The notes: generated by a model from the sequence alone, not told the origin. 64,000 bases of DNA from Fischerella sp. PCC 9605 (GCF_000517105.1 NZ_KI912153.1:45459-109458); one strand, 5' to 3'. Positions 16,491 through 28,361 are shown, numbered from the stretch's first letter. Numbers and translations are program-made.

Positions 16491-19400
16491 TTATGGTGCA
16501 GGGCAGCTAGGGGGGTTTGCTCGCAGACGTGGGGAAACTGTGCTGGTGGGGTCGTAGGCTGTGAGGACTACTTCACCTTTTTTGTTAAATACCCATCCTT
16601 GGGCAGGCACAACCCGATTTGGGGTTTGAGATTTTGGATTTTGGATTGAAGTTGCATTCGACTCAGTTCTGTTTCCTCGTTTTTTTGGCGGGCTAACGTT
16701 TGGGGTAGGTTCAATCCAACGGGTTCTCACCACTTCATTGCTAAGTGCTTCATTGGGACTGGGAGGCAAACCGCCGCGTCCAGTGATGATGAAGCTACTG
16801 CCTACACCCTCTTGACAGGGGTTTTGGGCAATCCGATCTGCGGGATCGCTGACATTTTCTGGCAATTCAATTAACCTGCGGCTGGGGTCAACTTCTGGGG
16901 TGTTGATTTGCACTGTACCACTGAATTGAGGGCCAAGTGCAGATGTGGCTGTGATATCGCTCTTTGGTGTGAGTCGCTCGCGGAACTTAGTACCAAAGAT
17001 GCTTTGGGCCGTAATGAATACTCTTCCCCCAAAGCTTTCTTCTGCATTGGCACTAATGTCGCTATTTTCTAAGGCTACTAGATTGCCAGTTTTAATGTTA
17101 ATATTGCCACCCGTAGCTGTACCTGTGGCGTCAGTGGTAATGTTGCTGTTGCGACGCAAGATTAAGTCACGCGAGTTCAGAGTGATGTTGCCTTGTCCCC
17201 CTCTGGTGTCGGCGTTGATAGATGCCTGGTTGTCCAGATGGATATCCTTAGTGGTTGTAACTTTTATATTGCCTGCTGCACCATTCCCTATACTACTAGC
17301 AGAGAGTACACCACCATTAGTGAGAGAAAGTGATCGGGCAGCGATCTCGATATCGCCCCCATTGCCCACGGCTCTCTTCTCCACTCTGCTGAAGACACCA
17401 CTGTTGTATCCATACCTTCCTTCGCCATCAAAAGAGACGCTATCGGTGGCATTAATTCTCACACTACCTGCATTTCCTTTGCCAAAAGTGCTGGCAAAAA
17501 GGAGAGCACCATTGGTAGCCGATAGTGATCGACTAGTAATGTCGATGTTGCCGCCATTGCCCACACCTCTAGTGCCCACTGTACTGAATGCAGAACCTCC
17601 ATCAAAGGATACTGTATCGTGGGTAACAATTTTAATATTGCCTGCATCTCCCTGTCCAACAGTAAGGGTTTGTAGTTCAGCCCCATTGGTGACGAAGAGG
17701 GAGCTAGTCGCGATCTCAATGTCGCCGCCATTACCCACGGCTCCAGCCTCTACAGTAGTAGATGTAGCACTAGGGAATCCTTTACTACTCACGCCATCAA
17801 AGGATACCTTATCGCGAGCAGTAATCGTCACACCGCCTGCGTTTCCCCGACCACGAGTAAAGGCATTTACTTGCGCCCCATCAGTTACAGAAATCGACCG
17901 AGCATTGATGCTGACATTGCCTGCATTTCCCACAGCTGTATTTTCTGCGGTGCTGAATATACTACTAGTATTTCCTTCGCTATCTTCTCCATCAAAGGAA
18001 ACCAGATCGCGAGCCACAATCGTCACATTGCCCGCATTCCCCTTGGCACGTGTGAGGACTTGTACTTGAGCACCGTTGGTAACAAAGAGCGAACCCGTGG
18101 TGATGTTGATATCACCACCTTTACCCTCTGCTCTTTCTCCCACTGTGCTTATTTCTCCTAATGTGCTAAAGGCACCACTGGATATATCACCCCTGACCCC
18201 ATCAAATAAAACTGTATCACGGGCGACAATATTTATATTGCCTCCATTCCCCTTTCCGGTATTAATGCCAGCACCCAGGTTAGCACCGTTGGTGAGAAAT
18301 AGAGAACCCGTGTTGATGTTAATGTCGCCACCATTACCCACAGCATTAAATTGCAAATTGCTAAAAATACCACTTAAAAAACCGTTAAATGATACAGTAT
18401 CGCGAGCCGTAATTACCACGTCGCCAGCATCACCCTTTCCAAAGTTACTGACATCCAGTTCAGCATCATCTGCAACAAGCAACGACCCTGCCTTGATGTT
18501 GATGTTGCCCCCACGCCCCTCTGCTCCAGAACCCAATGTGCTGAAGATGCCACTCTTCGTGTTGTTTGCACCCTTGCCAGAAATTGTGACCCCATCGCGT
18601 ACATTGATGTTCACATTGCCACCAATGCCCTGCCCACCAGCAAGTGTGTCGGAGGCTGAGTGCACAATCACACCCAATTGTCCACCATTGGTCAAAGATA
18701 ACGACCCAGCGTTGATGTTGACGCTGCCTGCATTACCTACGGCTCCAGCCTCTACACTGGCTCCAGCAGAGCTAGGGAATCCGTTACTACCCACGCCATC
18801 AAAGGATACCCTATCGCGAGCAGCAATCGTCACACTGCCTGCGTCTCCCCGACTACGAGTCAAGGCATTTACTTGCGCTCCATCAGTTACAGAAACCGAG
18901 TCAGCATTGATGCTAACGTTGCCTCCGTTGCCTTCAGATGGTTTGAGCACATTGCTGTAGATACCGGTGTCATCGCCTGTGAGCAAGACGGAGCCATCAG
19001 CTTGCACGTTGATATTGCCCGCATTACCTTTTCCAAAGGTATTGGCCCTTAGTAGAGCATCATCAGTTACAGAAAGCGAGTCTGCCTTGATATTAATGTT
19101 GCCACCATTCCCCGTGGCATTAGGATTGACGTTGTTTTCAATTCTGCTGGCTTGCTCAACTCTGATCGCTCCTGTGGCATTAAGCGTAATATCTCCTGCC
19201 TGAGCCTCTGGTGATCCCGACTCTGACGCTATCCCCGCCTCTGACGCTATCCCCGCCTCTGACGCTATCCCCGCCCGTAGCTTACTTCCTCCATAAACGC
19301 CTCCCAAGATTTGCAAGTTCCGAGCATTGACGGCAATACTCCCGCCTCCTCCACTAGCGACATCAAGCCAAGCGAAATTGCTCAGCAAGACATCCCCTCG

Positions 19401-20170
19401 CTCAACGGTATCAGGAAAACGTAGTGACGTCAGCCTAAATGCTCCATCAGACTGCTGTCTCTCTATATCTACCATTCCCGCATCAGCGAGTCCACCTAAT
19501 TCGATACGACCCCCAGAGCCTCCAAAAAGCCAGACTCCCCACCTTCCACACTGACATTGCCACCCACAAGCGCTAAAGTTTGCCCATTCTGCACCTGAAG
19601 AATAGATTGCTGTACCTGAATATCTCCCGCCGTCTCTCTAAATCGCAATCCAATGGGAATATTCACCGTCAGCAATGGCGGTGCTTGCGCCTTCGTGGCG
19701 CTAAACTCAAAACCATTGTTAAAAATTAGACTATTCGCCGTACTTCCTAAAAATGAACCACCCACATCCAGACGGGCATTTGGCCCAAAGACAATGCCGT
19801 TAGGATTAATGAAAAATAGGTTAGCATCGCCCAAGACACCGAGTGTCCCCAAAATGTTAGAGGGATTACCCCCTGTCACTCTACTTAAAATGTTCTCAAT
19901 CCCAGCCGGATTAGAAAAATAGGCTCCCCTGCCTTCACGCACATTAAATTCCTGAAAACTGTGGAATAAATTTGAGCCGCGAGTCGCACCCCCCCAGATG
20001 CGATCGCTCGGCACACCCTTAATCTCAACATTGGGAGTTACTACGGAACTTTCAGCACCTAGACTGTGATCAGGAGTAATTTGCGCTCTGGCGGTGTTGA
20101 GCCAGGCAAGACTCCCTAAAATAGCCAAAGGTAAGGTGACGAAACACAGCGATCGCCAATTTTGCTTCAT
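16491..20170 (-). pseudogene. TpsA-type filamentous haemagglutinin-like adhesin, frameshifted (paralogue 1)
   Basis: Start at ATG 20170 (MKQNWRSLCFVTLP), with GGAGAG upstream and a signal peptide ending near NTARAQ. The N-terminal haemagglutination-activity (TPS) domain follows: GGATRGSNLFHSFQEF, VTGGNPSNILGTLG, ANLFFINPNGIVFG. At about 19514-19519 a G run is one base short. Restoring it joins SGFLEALG to GGRIELGGLADAG and opens a further 990 residues of right-handed beta-helix repeats (GNGGNINI, SLSVTDGA). The total would be about 1220 residues, secreted and surface-exposed. The last 110 residues are nearly identical to paralogue 2. No TpsB exporter is in the window. It could be intact if the frameshift is an assembly error. 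Confidence 0.87.
19221..19274. repeat. Tandem repeat, three 18-bp copies inside adhesin 1
   Basis: CTCTGACGCTATCCCCGC is repeated exactly three times and encodes AGIASE hexapeptides on the minus strand. In-frame slippage here would change adhesin length without breaking the frame. Confidence 0.9.
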
Positions 20171-20266
20171 ATCAACTTCTCTCCCCTTGGACAAAACCGT
20201 GACATAGCGGACTCGCCTTGTTAAATTCTTCGTCAAAACTAATTATTTTTCGCGGTGGCGTTTGGC

Positions 20267-20326
20267 TTGAGAGCGGGTTCCCACTCGAATAAAACCTATG
20301 TTTTTTGCAACAAACCCCGCTCTCAA
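20267..20326. repeat. GC-armed hairpin upstream of adhesin 1
   Basis: TTGAGAGCGGGTT (20267-20279) pairs with AACCCCGCTCTCAA (20313-20326) around a 33-nt centre, with one bulged C. The AGCGGGTT arm is shared with the inner arms of the MITE at 9979. This block is present upstream of adhesin 1 but missing upstream of adhesin 2. Confidence 0.65.
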
Positions 20327-20361
20327 TGCACAGCTATTGCAGCGATGTACCGCAAAGTGAG

Positions 20362-20640
20362 AACCTCCCTAAAAGGGACTGTAATTCACGCTCACATCTG
20401 GGAAAATAAATCTCAAAACCTTACCCAGTCTGGGCTGATATCTAATTTTTGGAGAGGTTCAGTAGATATTGATAAGCGAATTTCTTAAAAAGTCTTATTC
20501 ACAAATAGCAATCATGCCTGTTGGGAATAATCTTAACTACGTTATTTATTTTGGAAATTAAATATGAAGAACTTGTGAGGAGCTATACAATAAATTAAAT
20601 TAAGTTAACTAAGGTATTGATTGATACTATAGTAAATCTT
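20362..20640 (-). promoter_or_regulatory. Conserved upstream region of adhesin 1
   Basis: About 280 bp starting AAAAGGGACTGTAATTCACG is nearly the same as 32370-32645 upstream of adhesin 2, down to GAGAGGTTCAGTAGATATTG and a shared TTAACTACGTTATTTATT. It contains no ORF. Such conservation outside coding sequence points to a shared promoter or a long untranslated leader. I cannot place the transcription start. Downstream on the plus side, 20641-21122 shows no gene. Confidence 0.6.
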
Positions 20641-21122
20641 AAGGAGGGGAACCAGTGCGGTGGATGAATCTGTCAGAACTGGGATATCGATCTGGTATCC
20701 AGGCGCTATTTCTGTAGTGTGAGTAACAATCAAGTACTTGTAATCACCCATACTGATGAGCCGTTAAGACTGAGAAACTTATAGGGCAAGGCTTTTAGAA
20801 GTTATCTGTTTTCTAGTCCTATAATCGTTTATGAACGTTTAATTGCCCCAAATCGAGCCAAAAATGGGACAGTCTCAATCACGAGCCATTTCAGACTTTT
20901 GAGAGGGGATTGACCTAGCAACATCAATGGGACAGTTTATGCCGATTCCTCACTAACGACCAAAATTTTTCTCTTACTAACCTAAGCCATGTTTGGTTCG
21001 CAGACCGTAATTAATGCAGGTTTTTTACATTCTTCACAAGTTTCTCAAATTATTTCTCTATACCTAAGTGTAGGATGAGGATCTTTTTAAAAACTCACCT
21101 AGCTTAAGTATTGGAGGTTTAT

Positions 21123-21388
21123 ATGTTTAAAAAGATTCTAATTGCATTGGCTCGCTCTGAGATGGGCAAACAAGTTTTTGAACAAGGGTTTGCTTTGACG
21201 AAGATGACTGAAGCTAACTTAATGCCGCTGCACGTTTGATCTGATGAAGAAAAGGGAGTATTCAGGAATGTGAGAGCAAGTCTGAGAGTTTCACCAACAG
21301 GAGTGAGGCAGATGGAAAAATCAAGGTGTGGAGATGTTGCAATCGTTCTGCACTCAAGCAAACACAGCCAATGTGAACGCTGCTGAAT
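21123..21388 (+). pseudogene. Universal stress protein (UspA) relic
   Basis: ATG at 21123 begins MFKKILIALARSEMGKQV, then FEQGFALTKMTEANLMPLHV, the usual first half of a cyanobacterial Usp domain. A TGA then stops it, with SDEE continuing in frame. A second frame further on reads WKNQGVEMLQSFCTQA and NTANVNAAE, the middle helix of the same domain. The C-terminal ATP-binding loop is lost. There is at least one stop and one frameshift, so it is nonfunctional. The stretch 21389-22196 after it holds no gene I can support. Confidence 0.72.
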
Positions 21389-22196
21389 GAGAATATAAAT
21401 TACCTCCTGAGAAACTCTTTGCTGTAGCAGTAAAGGTTGAAGACACCAAAAACAGTAAAAATTTAGGTACTATAGGGATTCTCAGAGGTGAAAAAACCTC
21501 CTAGAGTCAATATCAACTCTAGAATCAAATTATATTGAGATCCCTGACCTGGGCTGGTCTTGTTAGATAATCTCCTGAACGGGATAGTGGCAATACCACT
21601 TCACCAATGTAGTAACCATAAAAGCCCAGAACCACGCTCTTAAGCAGGCTTAAAAGCACTATTGTGGTTTTAGCTAGAGCGGGTACTTCCCATGATACAA
21701 GTTTCTCTACATCAGTAACGGGTGGCGATCGCCGCTAGTTGGAGGCTCTTAACTTGCACATTTTAGAACCGTTATACAGCAAGGCTTTAAGAAATATTAT
21801 AAAAATGTGCTTGTTTCATATTTTGCGGGAGCGTTAATCGCGCCCGTGCGTGGTCGGCTTATATCTTGCACCTCACCGTACAAACCCAGACAACATAAAA
21901 AGATGTGCGATAAAGCTACCTGATTTTTATTGATTTTTATCTTTAAATCAAGGGTTGTAGTTTAATACCGGGTAATTAAATTACATCAAGTTTTATTGGT
22001 GCAAGATTTGAGTTACGCGATCGCTTTAAGCTTGCGGGCGGGTAGCAGCCGCACAGCCACTGAGCCATTATTCCAACAAAGGTAGATAATATTACTCTCA
22101 TGATTTCAGATGAAATAATGCTTAGGATTCCCTTGGTAGAAATGGCTTTAATTCCAACATTCTATACCGTTTAAAAACATCAAATTTCCCTAACCT

Positions 22197-24350
22197 ATGC
22201 CACTGCTTGAATTACAATACATTAAAATGCAGCTTTTGATTTGCAGTGCTATTTTGCTTTGTGCTACTTCATTCCCAGCTGTGGTCAAGCTGGCAATAGT
22301 ACCTATATCCGATCAAGTATTAGATGTAATTATTAATATAATTTCTAGCTACTTGGGCAGTGTGGCAGTTCGTCTAAATAAAAATGAGAATCTTTTGGTC
22401 AATAAAGCCCTTATCAAAGTAGTTGGTCATGCAATAGGTACGGAGATTTTCTTCGTTGTTCAGTCTCAGGAATTCCCAAACCAGGAAAAAGTACTGCGAA
22501 AATTAGTCGAGACTGCTATTAACCATTGGCAGGACATTGCAGAACTTAGGTCACAGATAAACAATGAACTTTGTAAAAAGATCTCAGAAAAAGAACTACT
22601 AGCTATATTTTCCAGTGATATTAGAGAATTGACCCAATTTAAAGTACTTACTCCATCTGCTTGGACAGCTGTTCTTAACAAGTTAAGTGACAAAAAAGGT
22701 ATTGCTCATCTACCCTCAAATGTGGTGGAGGCTGTTTCAGAAAAACTCTACAATAATTTTCCTAAAGCTTTGCAAAAAGTACTTAAAGATGATTTGGAAA
22801 GTGGGGGGAAAGCCTTTGCTGGTATCCTTTTATCCCTGTTAAGTGAAATCAAAGCAGAGATTACTGCCCGGCAAGAGGAAATCCTCAAGCGCTTGGAGGT
22901 GCTGCAAATTCCCCAAGCAGGTGAAGTTCTGGGAAAAATCATTGAGGGATTGGAAAGCTTTATCCAGTTAAAAGTAGGAACCCTCTCAGCCGAAATAGCC
23001 TTTAAGCAACTTGCTAGGCAAATGGGCAACCTTTTAGATGAAGTGGGTGATGTTAATAATGTAAACACTGAGGAGATAGTGGTAGATATCCCAAGAAGGA
23101 GTGAAATAGTTCGTCATCTTGCTCCCCAAAGTGCGGAAAAAAAACCAAAAATCCCATTTTCATTCAGTCAGCGCCTTCTTCGCGTAGTATTGCCTGCTAG
23201 TTGCACTGTCACAATCTTTTTAGTGGTCTTGCGATTTCTGGGCATACTACAGCCAATGGAATTGAAGGCTTTTGATTGGCTAATGCGGTGGCGACCAGAT
23301 GAAGGCCAGGATGAACGTCTATTAGTTGTAGCAATTACAGAAGAAGATATTCAAGCTCAAGATCCCCAAGAAAGTCGTTGGTCAATCTCAGACCGCAAAC
23401 TTAATCAACTCTTAGCAAAACTAGATAAGTATAAACCGCGAGCTATTGGTTTAGATTTATATCGCGAAAGTACTCTAATTCCGGAATTAGAGACTCGGCT
23501 AAAACAGCACAGTAATATTTTTGGTGTGTGCAAAGTTTCCGATCCTCAGATCGATAAGCCATCTATTCCTGCTCCACCCGAAATCCCAAAACTGCGACAG
23601 GGCTTTAGTGACGTTTTAGCCGATGGGGATGGGGTCGTCCGTCGTCATCTTTTAGAGATGGAACTATCAAATCCCGATCCTAAGTGTTCTGCAAACTATG
23701 CATTCAGCCTTCAACTTGCAAGCCATTACCTGCAATCTCAATTAGGCTTGACAAACGGTCAGTTGAAGATTGGCGATTTTGTTTTTCAGCCAATCGAAGC
23801 TTTCACAGCAGGCTACCAAGGTGTAGATGCAAGAGGATACCAAGTGCTACTCAACTACCGCACTCACGAGGGTTCCTCAGAAAAATTTGTCTCCCAGGTC
23901 AAGCTTGGAGAAGTTCTCAATAGTAATATTCTGGATACAGTAGAAAACTGATCACACAGAATAGTCATTGTCGGTGTTACTACTGAAGCCAGTGGGGATT
24001 ATTGGTCTACTCCTTATGATGAGCAGATACCAGGCGTGGTGCTTCAGGCACAAATGGTAAGCCAAATCATCAGTGCTGTCAAAGGTGAACGCCCACTGTT
24101 GTGGGTCTGGCCACAATGGGGGGAATGGTTGTGGATCGGGGCATGGTCTCTAGTAGGAGGTGTCCTTGTTCTACGCTTGCGTCGGTTTGGGAGTTTAGCT
24201 TTAGCTGAAGGCTTTGCCTTTATAAGTTTGGGAGGAATCTGCTTTGTATTTTTGCTCTATGGGGGTTGGCTTCCCCTGGTTCCACCAGTACTAGCTTTAG
24301 TCACTACTGGCTTAACTGTATTAATTCATACAAATAATCGTTCACCGTGA
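22197..24350 (+). pseudogene. CHASE2-domain membrane sensor with in-frame TGA
   Basis: One continuous frame of 717 codons is interrupted only by TGA at 23949-23951. Residues 1-30 are hydrophobic. About 100-260 is helical, with LTPSAWTAVLNKLSDKKG and YNNFPKALQKVLKDDLES plus GGKAFAGILLSLL. A membrane helix at about 330-350 leads into CHASE2 (LKAFDWLMRWRPDEGQDERLLV, WSISDRKLNQLLAKL, RAIGLDLYRES). After the stop, SHRIVIVGVTTEASGDYW, YDEQIPGVVLQAQ and C-terminal membrane helices complete the domain. CHASE2 is an extracellular sensory domain; no output domain is attached. DUF928 follows 27 bp later. Confidence 0.85.
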
Positions 24351-24377
24351 GAATAACTTTCTTTTGATTTCTTTACT

Positions 24378-25142
24378 ATGACTCGAATTAAGATAAACCT
24401 TTGGCACAAGACATTTGTTTACATGCTGGCTTCGGTGTTTATTAGTTCTACTATCACTATTCCACTGACGTGGGCACAGGCTAGAGCGTCAACTGAAACT
24501 ATCGCTCAGGCTAACAATACAGATAACATATTTTACAGGATACGACGATTTATCTTCCCACAAACATCTCGCGCCCGAGGAGCGCCCACAGGACGGCGTA
24601 AAGGAGCAGCATCCCGTAAGGGCTGCCCAGAAGCCGCATTGGATCTTACGGCTTTAGTACCTGAGAAAAGTTGGGGGCCAACGTTTGCCGAACGACCTAC
24701 CTTCTGGTTTCATGTTCCGGCGCTATCTGAAGAAACTCGCTACGGCGAGTTTGTCTTACAAGACGAGCAAAATGATCGTCAGCTCTACCGAACTCGTTTA
24801 ACCCTACCTGCCACCTCCGGTATCATTAGTGTCAATCTTCCATCAAATCAGCAATACAATCTAGAGATTGATAAGAGGTATCGTTGGTACTTCCGCATTT
24901 ATTGCGATCCAAAAAACCCATCCACGTATGTTTTTGTGGATGGAACGATTGATAGGGTTGCACAAAATGTTTCTGATGCCAACACAATTTGGTACGACAT
25001 TTTAACCAATTTGGCTAACCGTCTTCGCGATCGCCCCCAGGATACCCAGCTTAGGGAAGACTGGGCCAAACTACTGGCAGATGTTGGTTTAGAAAGATTA
25101 GCGAAAGCACCTTTGTTACCTTGTTGTACTGCACAAAATTAA
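24378..25142 (+). CDS. DUF928 domain protein
   Basis: In this 254-residue protein, an N-terminal hydrophobic segment (FVYMLASVFISSTITIPLTW, then AQA) looks like a signal peptide, so it is probably periplasmic. The body has GAPTGRRKGAASRKGCP, ALVPEKSWGPTFAERPTFWF and LPSNQQYNLEIDKRYRW, all hallmarks of DUF928. Known members are cyanobacterial and tend to sit with CHASE2 and CHAT genes, as here; the function is unknown. The gene is 27 bp after the CHASE2 frame, consistent with one transcript ending at the terminator at 25157. Confidence 0.9.
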   Translation: MTRIKINLWHKTFVYMLASVFISSTITIPLTWAQARASTETIAQANNTDNIFYRIRRFIFPQTSRARGAPTGRRKGAASRKGCPEAALDLTALVPEKSWGPTFAERPTFWFHVPALSEETRYGEFVLQDEQNDRQLYRTRLTLPATSGIISVNLPSNQQYNLEIDKRYRWYFRIYCDPKNPSTYVFVDGTIDRVAQNVSDANTIWYDILTNLANRLRDRPQDTQLREDWAKLLADVGLERLAKAPLLPCCTAQN

Positions 25143-25156
25143 TACCAATACGACAC

Positions 25157-25198
25157 AGATCCCCGACAACTCTTGCGAAGTCGGGGATCTTGTTTTTT
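25157..25198 (+). terminator. Rho-independent terminator after DUF928
   Basis: AGATCCCCGAC (25157-25167) pairs with GTCGGGGATCT (25180-25190) over a 12-nt loop, followed by TTGTTTTTT. It ends the CHASE2-DUF928 transcript and overlaps the stop codon of the convergent CHAT gene. Confidence 0.88.
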
Positions 25199-28043
25199 AG
25201 AGCCAGTTTCCTACTAAAGTATAAGGAGCCCAGAAATAGGGTCGCTTTTCCTTATCCAACACAGATAGTTGAGCGCTTTGTAGGGCTTCAGCTTTAGTAA
25301 TATTGGGCTTTTCTAACTCTTGGTAAAATGTCTTCATGAAGGAGGCGGTCAGTTGATCGTCCACCTGCCACAGCGTAGCTAGAGTACTGCGGGCACCAGT
25401 CTTGACAGCTACCCCAGCCAATCCCAACACAGCTCGATTATCCCCAGCAGCAGTTTCACAAGCACTGAGTACTAATAGCTCAATCGGAGTAGAATCAATT
25501 GGGTCACTAGTTCGGAGTAAGTTCTCCAAACCGCTGACTCGCAGAAGTTTGTCAGACAGGACAATAAAGGTTTCCTCTGGATTGGAACTGAACTGACCGT
25601 GAGTTGCCATATGAACAACCGTGAATTTAGTCCTGTCGATCCGGTTTTTGAGCTTGATTTCGGTAAAGTCTTGATTTAAGAGTTGCTCGGTATCGGGCAC
25701 CACAGACCGGACTTCCTGCAATTCCAATTTCACGTTTTCCAGTCGGTTAAATTCTTGACCTTCGAGGTTGATTTTTTCGCTCACTCCACCAGTTAAGGCA
25801 TTTAAGCTTACCTGTACTACAGGTCGAGGAGCCAACAGTTGCAGACCTGGGGTGAGAGCGATCGCATATTTTTGTACCAGATACTTTTGACCATCGTAAA
25901 GCACTGCCATCGGGATATTGCGTAGGGGATTATCCAGGACAAACACTAAGGTTTTGATTTGACTGGCAGCTAGCTTAGTCTCAGCAGGTTGAATCAACCA
26001 GCTATATACTTGCTGAGACAATTCTCTCACCTCAAAAGTTCGCGTGATATCCGATAGATATTGTTGCAGTTGTGTGAGTACTTCCTGTGCCTTCTGCCGA
26101 GGTATATTCGTTGTGTAAGGCTCCAGTGCTTCTTGCCCAGGAAATTTTGCAATCACCTCTAGACGGTCTTTTAAGAGAATTGCATAAAATACTGCTGCTT
26201 TTGGACTGGCTTGGTCTACCACTCGGTCAATTTGTTCTGGCTTGGCATCTGCACAGGCATCACGGAAGAAGTTATCGAGTTCAGCTAGCTGGAGGGCTTC
26301 AATCGTTTCACGAGCTTGCTTGAGGTGATCTTGACTGGAGTTTTTCTCTTTCAAGAGTAAATCGACGAACTCCCGATAAACTGGTTCTACACTATCCCGA
26401 AAGGTGAATTGAATTTCTGGATTGATGGCAACCAAGTCCCCGCGCAGTGACTGGAGAGATTGAAAGGCTGTGAGGTAGGCGGCTACTGCTCCCTGTTGGT
26501 TTCCCTGGATTTGCTCAAGGCGTCCTAGCTGCCACTGCCAGCGATAGGCAATGTCTGGCGCATCAAAAGCCGATATCACCTGCAAGGCTTGTTTGGTCAA
26601 CTCTTGGGCTTTTGGCAATTGTCCCATCTGTTGGTACAAGCCTCCCAAATAACCAAGAGCGTAGGCTTCTGTGCGTTTATCTTCTAGAGAACGAGCCTGG
26701 TTAAGAGCAGTCCCTAAAATTTGACCTATATCTTCCCTAGAGGGAATCTGTGAGGGTTGAAGTGTATTGCTCTTAGCTATCTGTGTTGGTTCGCACTGTT
26801 CAAGAATCGGGGATGAAAGTTCTGACGGCTTTTGACTCAATGCTGATTGAAGACACATCAGACTTTGAGCCAAATTGATGCGGGCAAAAACTGCTGTGCG
26901 ACTGGCAGGTAAGCGATCGAGGTGGGACTGAATTTTATGCAGCACAACAGGTACTTCAGACCACAGCTGAGTTTGTACCAAAAGGTTAAGCAAATTTATC
27001 TGTGCTTGTATGCTTGTGGTTGGTGAGCCTAATAACTCAGCTTGCCGATAGCAGTTTGCTGCTTGTTGATAGAATTCAACTGTACTGCCATTGCTTTTGG
27101 CAGGTCTACATTCGCCGGATTGGCTTAAAGTCAGTGTTTGCTGTCTTGCTTTTTCCTGCTGGCTGCTTCTCTTACCTTGGGCTAAAGCGGTGTTGCCTAA
27201 ACTGAGGTCAACAGCAGCAATGTCTTGGGTGTCACCCAATTTTTGAGCGAGTTGCAAACTCTCTGCTAAGACAACTTGTGACTGTTTGTTGTTGCCCATG
27301 ACTCGCAAGACGTTACCAAGGCTACGCAAGCCATCCAACTTCGACAAGGAATCTGGTTGTTTTTGCAGGGTTTGAAGGGCGTCATTTGATAACTGACATT
27401 CTTGAGTGTCAATTCCTAAAGCTTGGAGGAGAGTTTTGCAAGCTCTAGGATACAGTCCCAAAGCTTGCATTGCTTGAGCTTGGTTAATTTGACTTTGGGT
27501 GACTCCAGAGCGATCGCCAATTTGAGCATAGGTGTTAGCCATCTGGTGCCAAGTATCGAGAGCCTCTTGCGCTTGTCCCAGTCCCAGTTGCAGTTGCCCT
27601 TGGATGTCCAAGGCTGAGGCAAGGATGCGCGATCGCTCTGGTGTATTTTTCTGATTTTTGAGCAGATTCAGGCTGTTAGTAATTGCTTGCTTGGCTTGCT
27701 GCCAATTTCCGAGTTGTTGATAGGTTAGCGAGAGATTGCCGAGGGCGATCGCTCCATTGAGTTTATCTCCTTGAGCGGCAAACGCATCTGCTGCTTGCTG
27801 CAAAACCCTTCCCGCCTCTTCAAACTTGCCAGCATCGTAGAGTGCTTTGCCCTGTTGTATCAGTTGAGAGGCATCCTGCTGCCGTTGGACGATCGGGGTT
27901 GACGCCGGAACCTGAGCAACAACAATTGGCACTGCCATTGAGAAGCAAAATAACAGAGTAAGGAAGACAAGCGAATGATACCTGTACAGTTTTTTAACAA
28001 GATGCTGTAATCTGCGACCCAAGAGTGGGTTTTTCCTAATCAT
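25197..28043 (-). CDS. TPR-CHAT caspase-like peptidase
   Basis: This 948-residue protein starts at an ATG with AGGAGGG 7 nt upstream. Residues about 25-45 form a membrane or signal helix (LVFLTLLFCFSMAVPIVVAQ). TPR repeats fill about 55-560 (GNLSLTYQQLGNWQQA, YALGYLGGLYQQMGQL). The C-terminal CHAT domain has the predicted catalytic pair, His815 in HMATHGQF and Cys862 in LLVLSACETAAGD. CHAT peptidases are caspase relatives. Export suggests a periplasmic or surface role next to the adhesins and the CHASE2/DUF928 pair. Confidence 0.93.
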   Translation of the reverse strand: MIRKNPLLGRRLQHLVKKLYRYHSLVFLTLLFCFSMAVPIVVAQVPASTPIVQRQQDASQLIQQGKALYDAGKFEEAGRVLQQAADAFAAQGDKLNGAIALGNLSLTYQQLGNWQQAKQAITNSLNLLKNQKNTPERSRILASALDIQGQLQLGLGQAQEALDTWHQMANTYAQIGDRSGVTQSQINQAQAMQALGLYPRACKTLLQALGIDTQECQLSNDALQTLQKQPDSLSKLDGLRSLGNVLRVMGNNKQSQVVLAESLQLAQKLGDTQDIAAVDLSLGNTALAQGKRSSQQEKARQQTLTLSQSGECRPAKSNGSTVEFYQQAANCYRQAELLGSPTTSIQAQINLLNLLVQTQLWSEVPVVLHKIQSHLDRLPASRTAVFARINLAQSLMCLQSALSQKPSELSSPILEQCEPTQIAKSNTLQPSQIPSREDIGQILGTALNQARSLEDKRTEAYALGYLGGLYQQMGQLPKAQELTKQALQVISAFDAPDIAYRWQWQLGRLEQIQGNQQGAVAAYLTAFQSLQSLRGDLVAINPEIQFTFRDSVEPVYREFVDLLLKEKNSSQDHLKQARETIEALQLAELDNFFRDACADAKPEQIDRVVDQASPKAAVFYAILLKDRLEVIAKFPGQEALEPYTTNIPRQKAQEVLTQLQQYLSDITRTFEVRELSQQVYSWLIQPAETKLAASQIKTLVFVLDNPLRNIPMAVLYDGQKYLVQKYAIALTPGLQLLAPRPVVQVSLNALTGGVSEKINLEGQEFNRLENVKLELQEVRSVVPDTEQLLNQDFTEIKLKNRIDRTKFTVVHMATHGQFSSNPEETFIVLSDKLLRVSGLENLLRTSDPIDSTPIELLVLSACETAAGDNRAVLGLAGVAVKTGARSTLATLWQVDDQLTASFMKTFYQELEKPNITKAEALQSAQLSVLDKEKRPYFWAPYTLVGNWL

Positions 28044-28122
28044 GTTTTTTCCCTCCTGTCAAGAGCAATGTTCAGCATCTTTAGGAGCTATTAGTCTGCT
28101 AACCCGGGAGCATCCCAAATGT

Positions 28123-28320
28123 TTAAATTGACTGTCATGCTGAAATATTTAAATTGACTGTCATGCTGAATGGAGCGATAGCGAAATGAAGCATCTCAAG
28201 TCGTGAACTAGGCTTGAGATTCTACTCTGCCTTGAGCCGCTGCGCGTCTACGCTCCACTTCGTTACGCACCCTGCGGGAAGCCGCAGAAGTGTCTACAGA
28301 ATGACAAGCAAAGACAATTT
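28123..28320. repeat. Interspersed hairpin repeat in the gap 28044-28361
   Basis: TAAATTGACTGTCATGCTGA occurs twice in tandem (near 28123 and 28150). The second copy continues into a long imperfect palindrome: TGTCATGCTGAATGGAGCGA with GCATCTCAAG on the left, and GAGATTCTA, CTCCACTTCGTTACGCA and CAGAATGACA on the right. This is the general form of a repeat common in cyanobacterial genomes. The gap between the CHAT gene and adhesin 2 has no gene. Confidence 0.6.
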
Positions 28321-28361
28321 GGTATGAGGAGAGTTTTTCTAACATTCTCCCCATCTCCCCA

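Noticed and set aside
16945..18960. Long plus-strand frames of 374 and 294 codons
   Set aside because: They are antisense shadows of the beta-helix repeats of adhesin 1, caused by its biased codon use.
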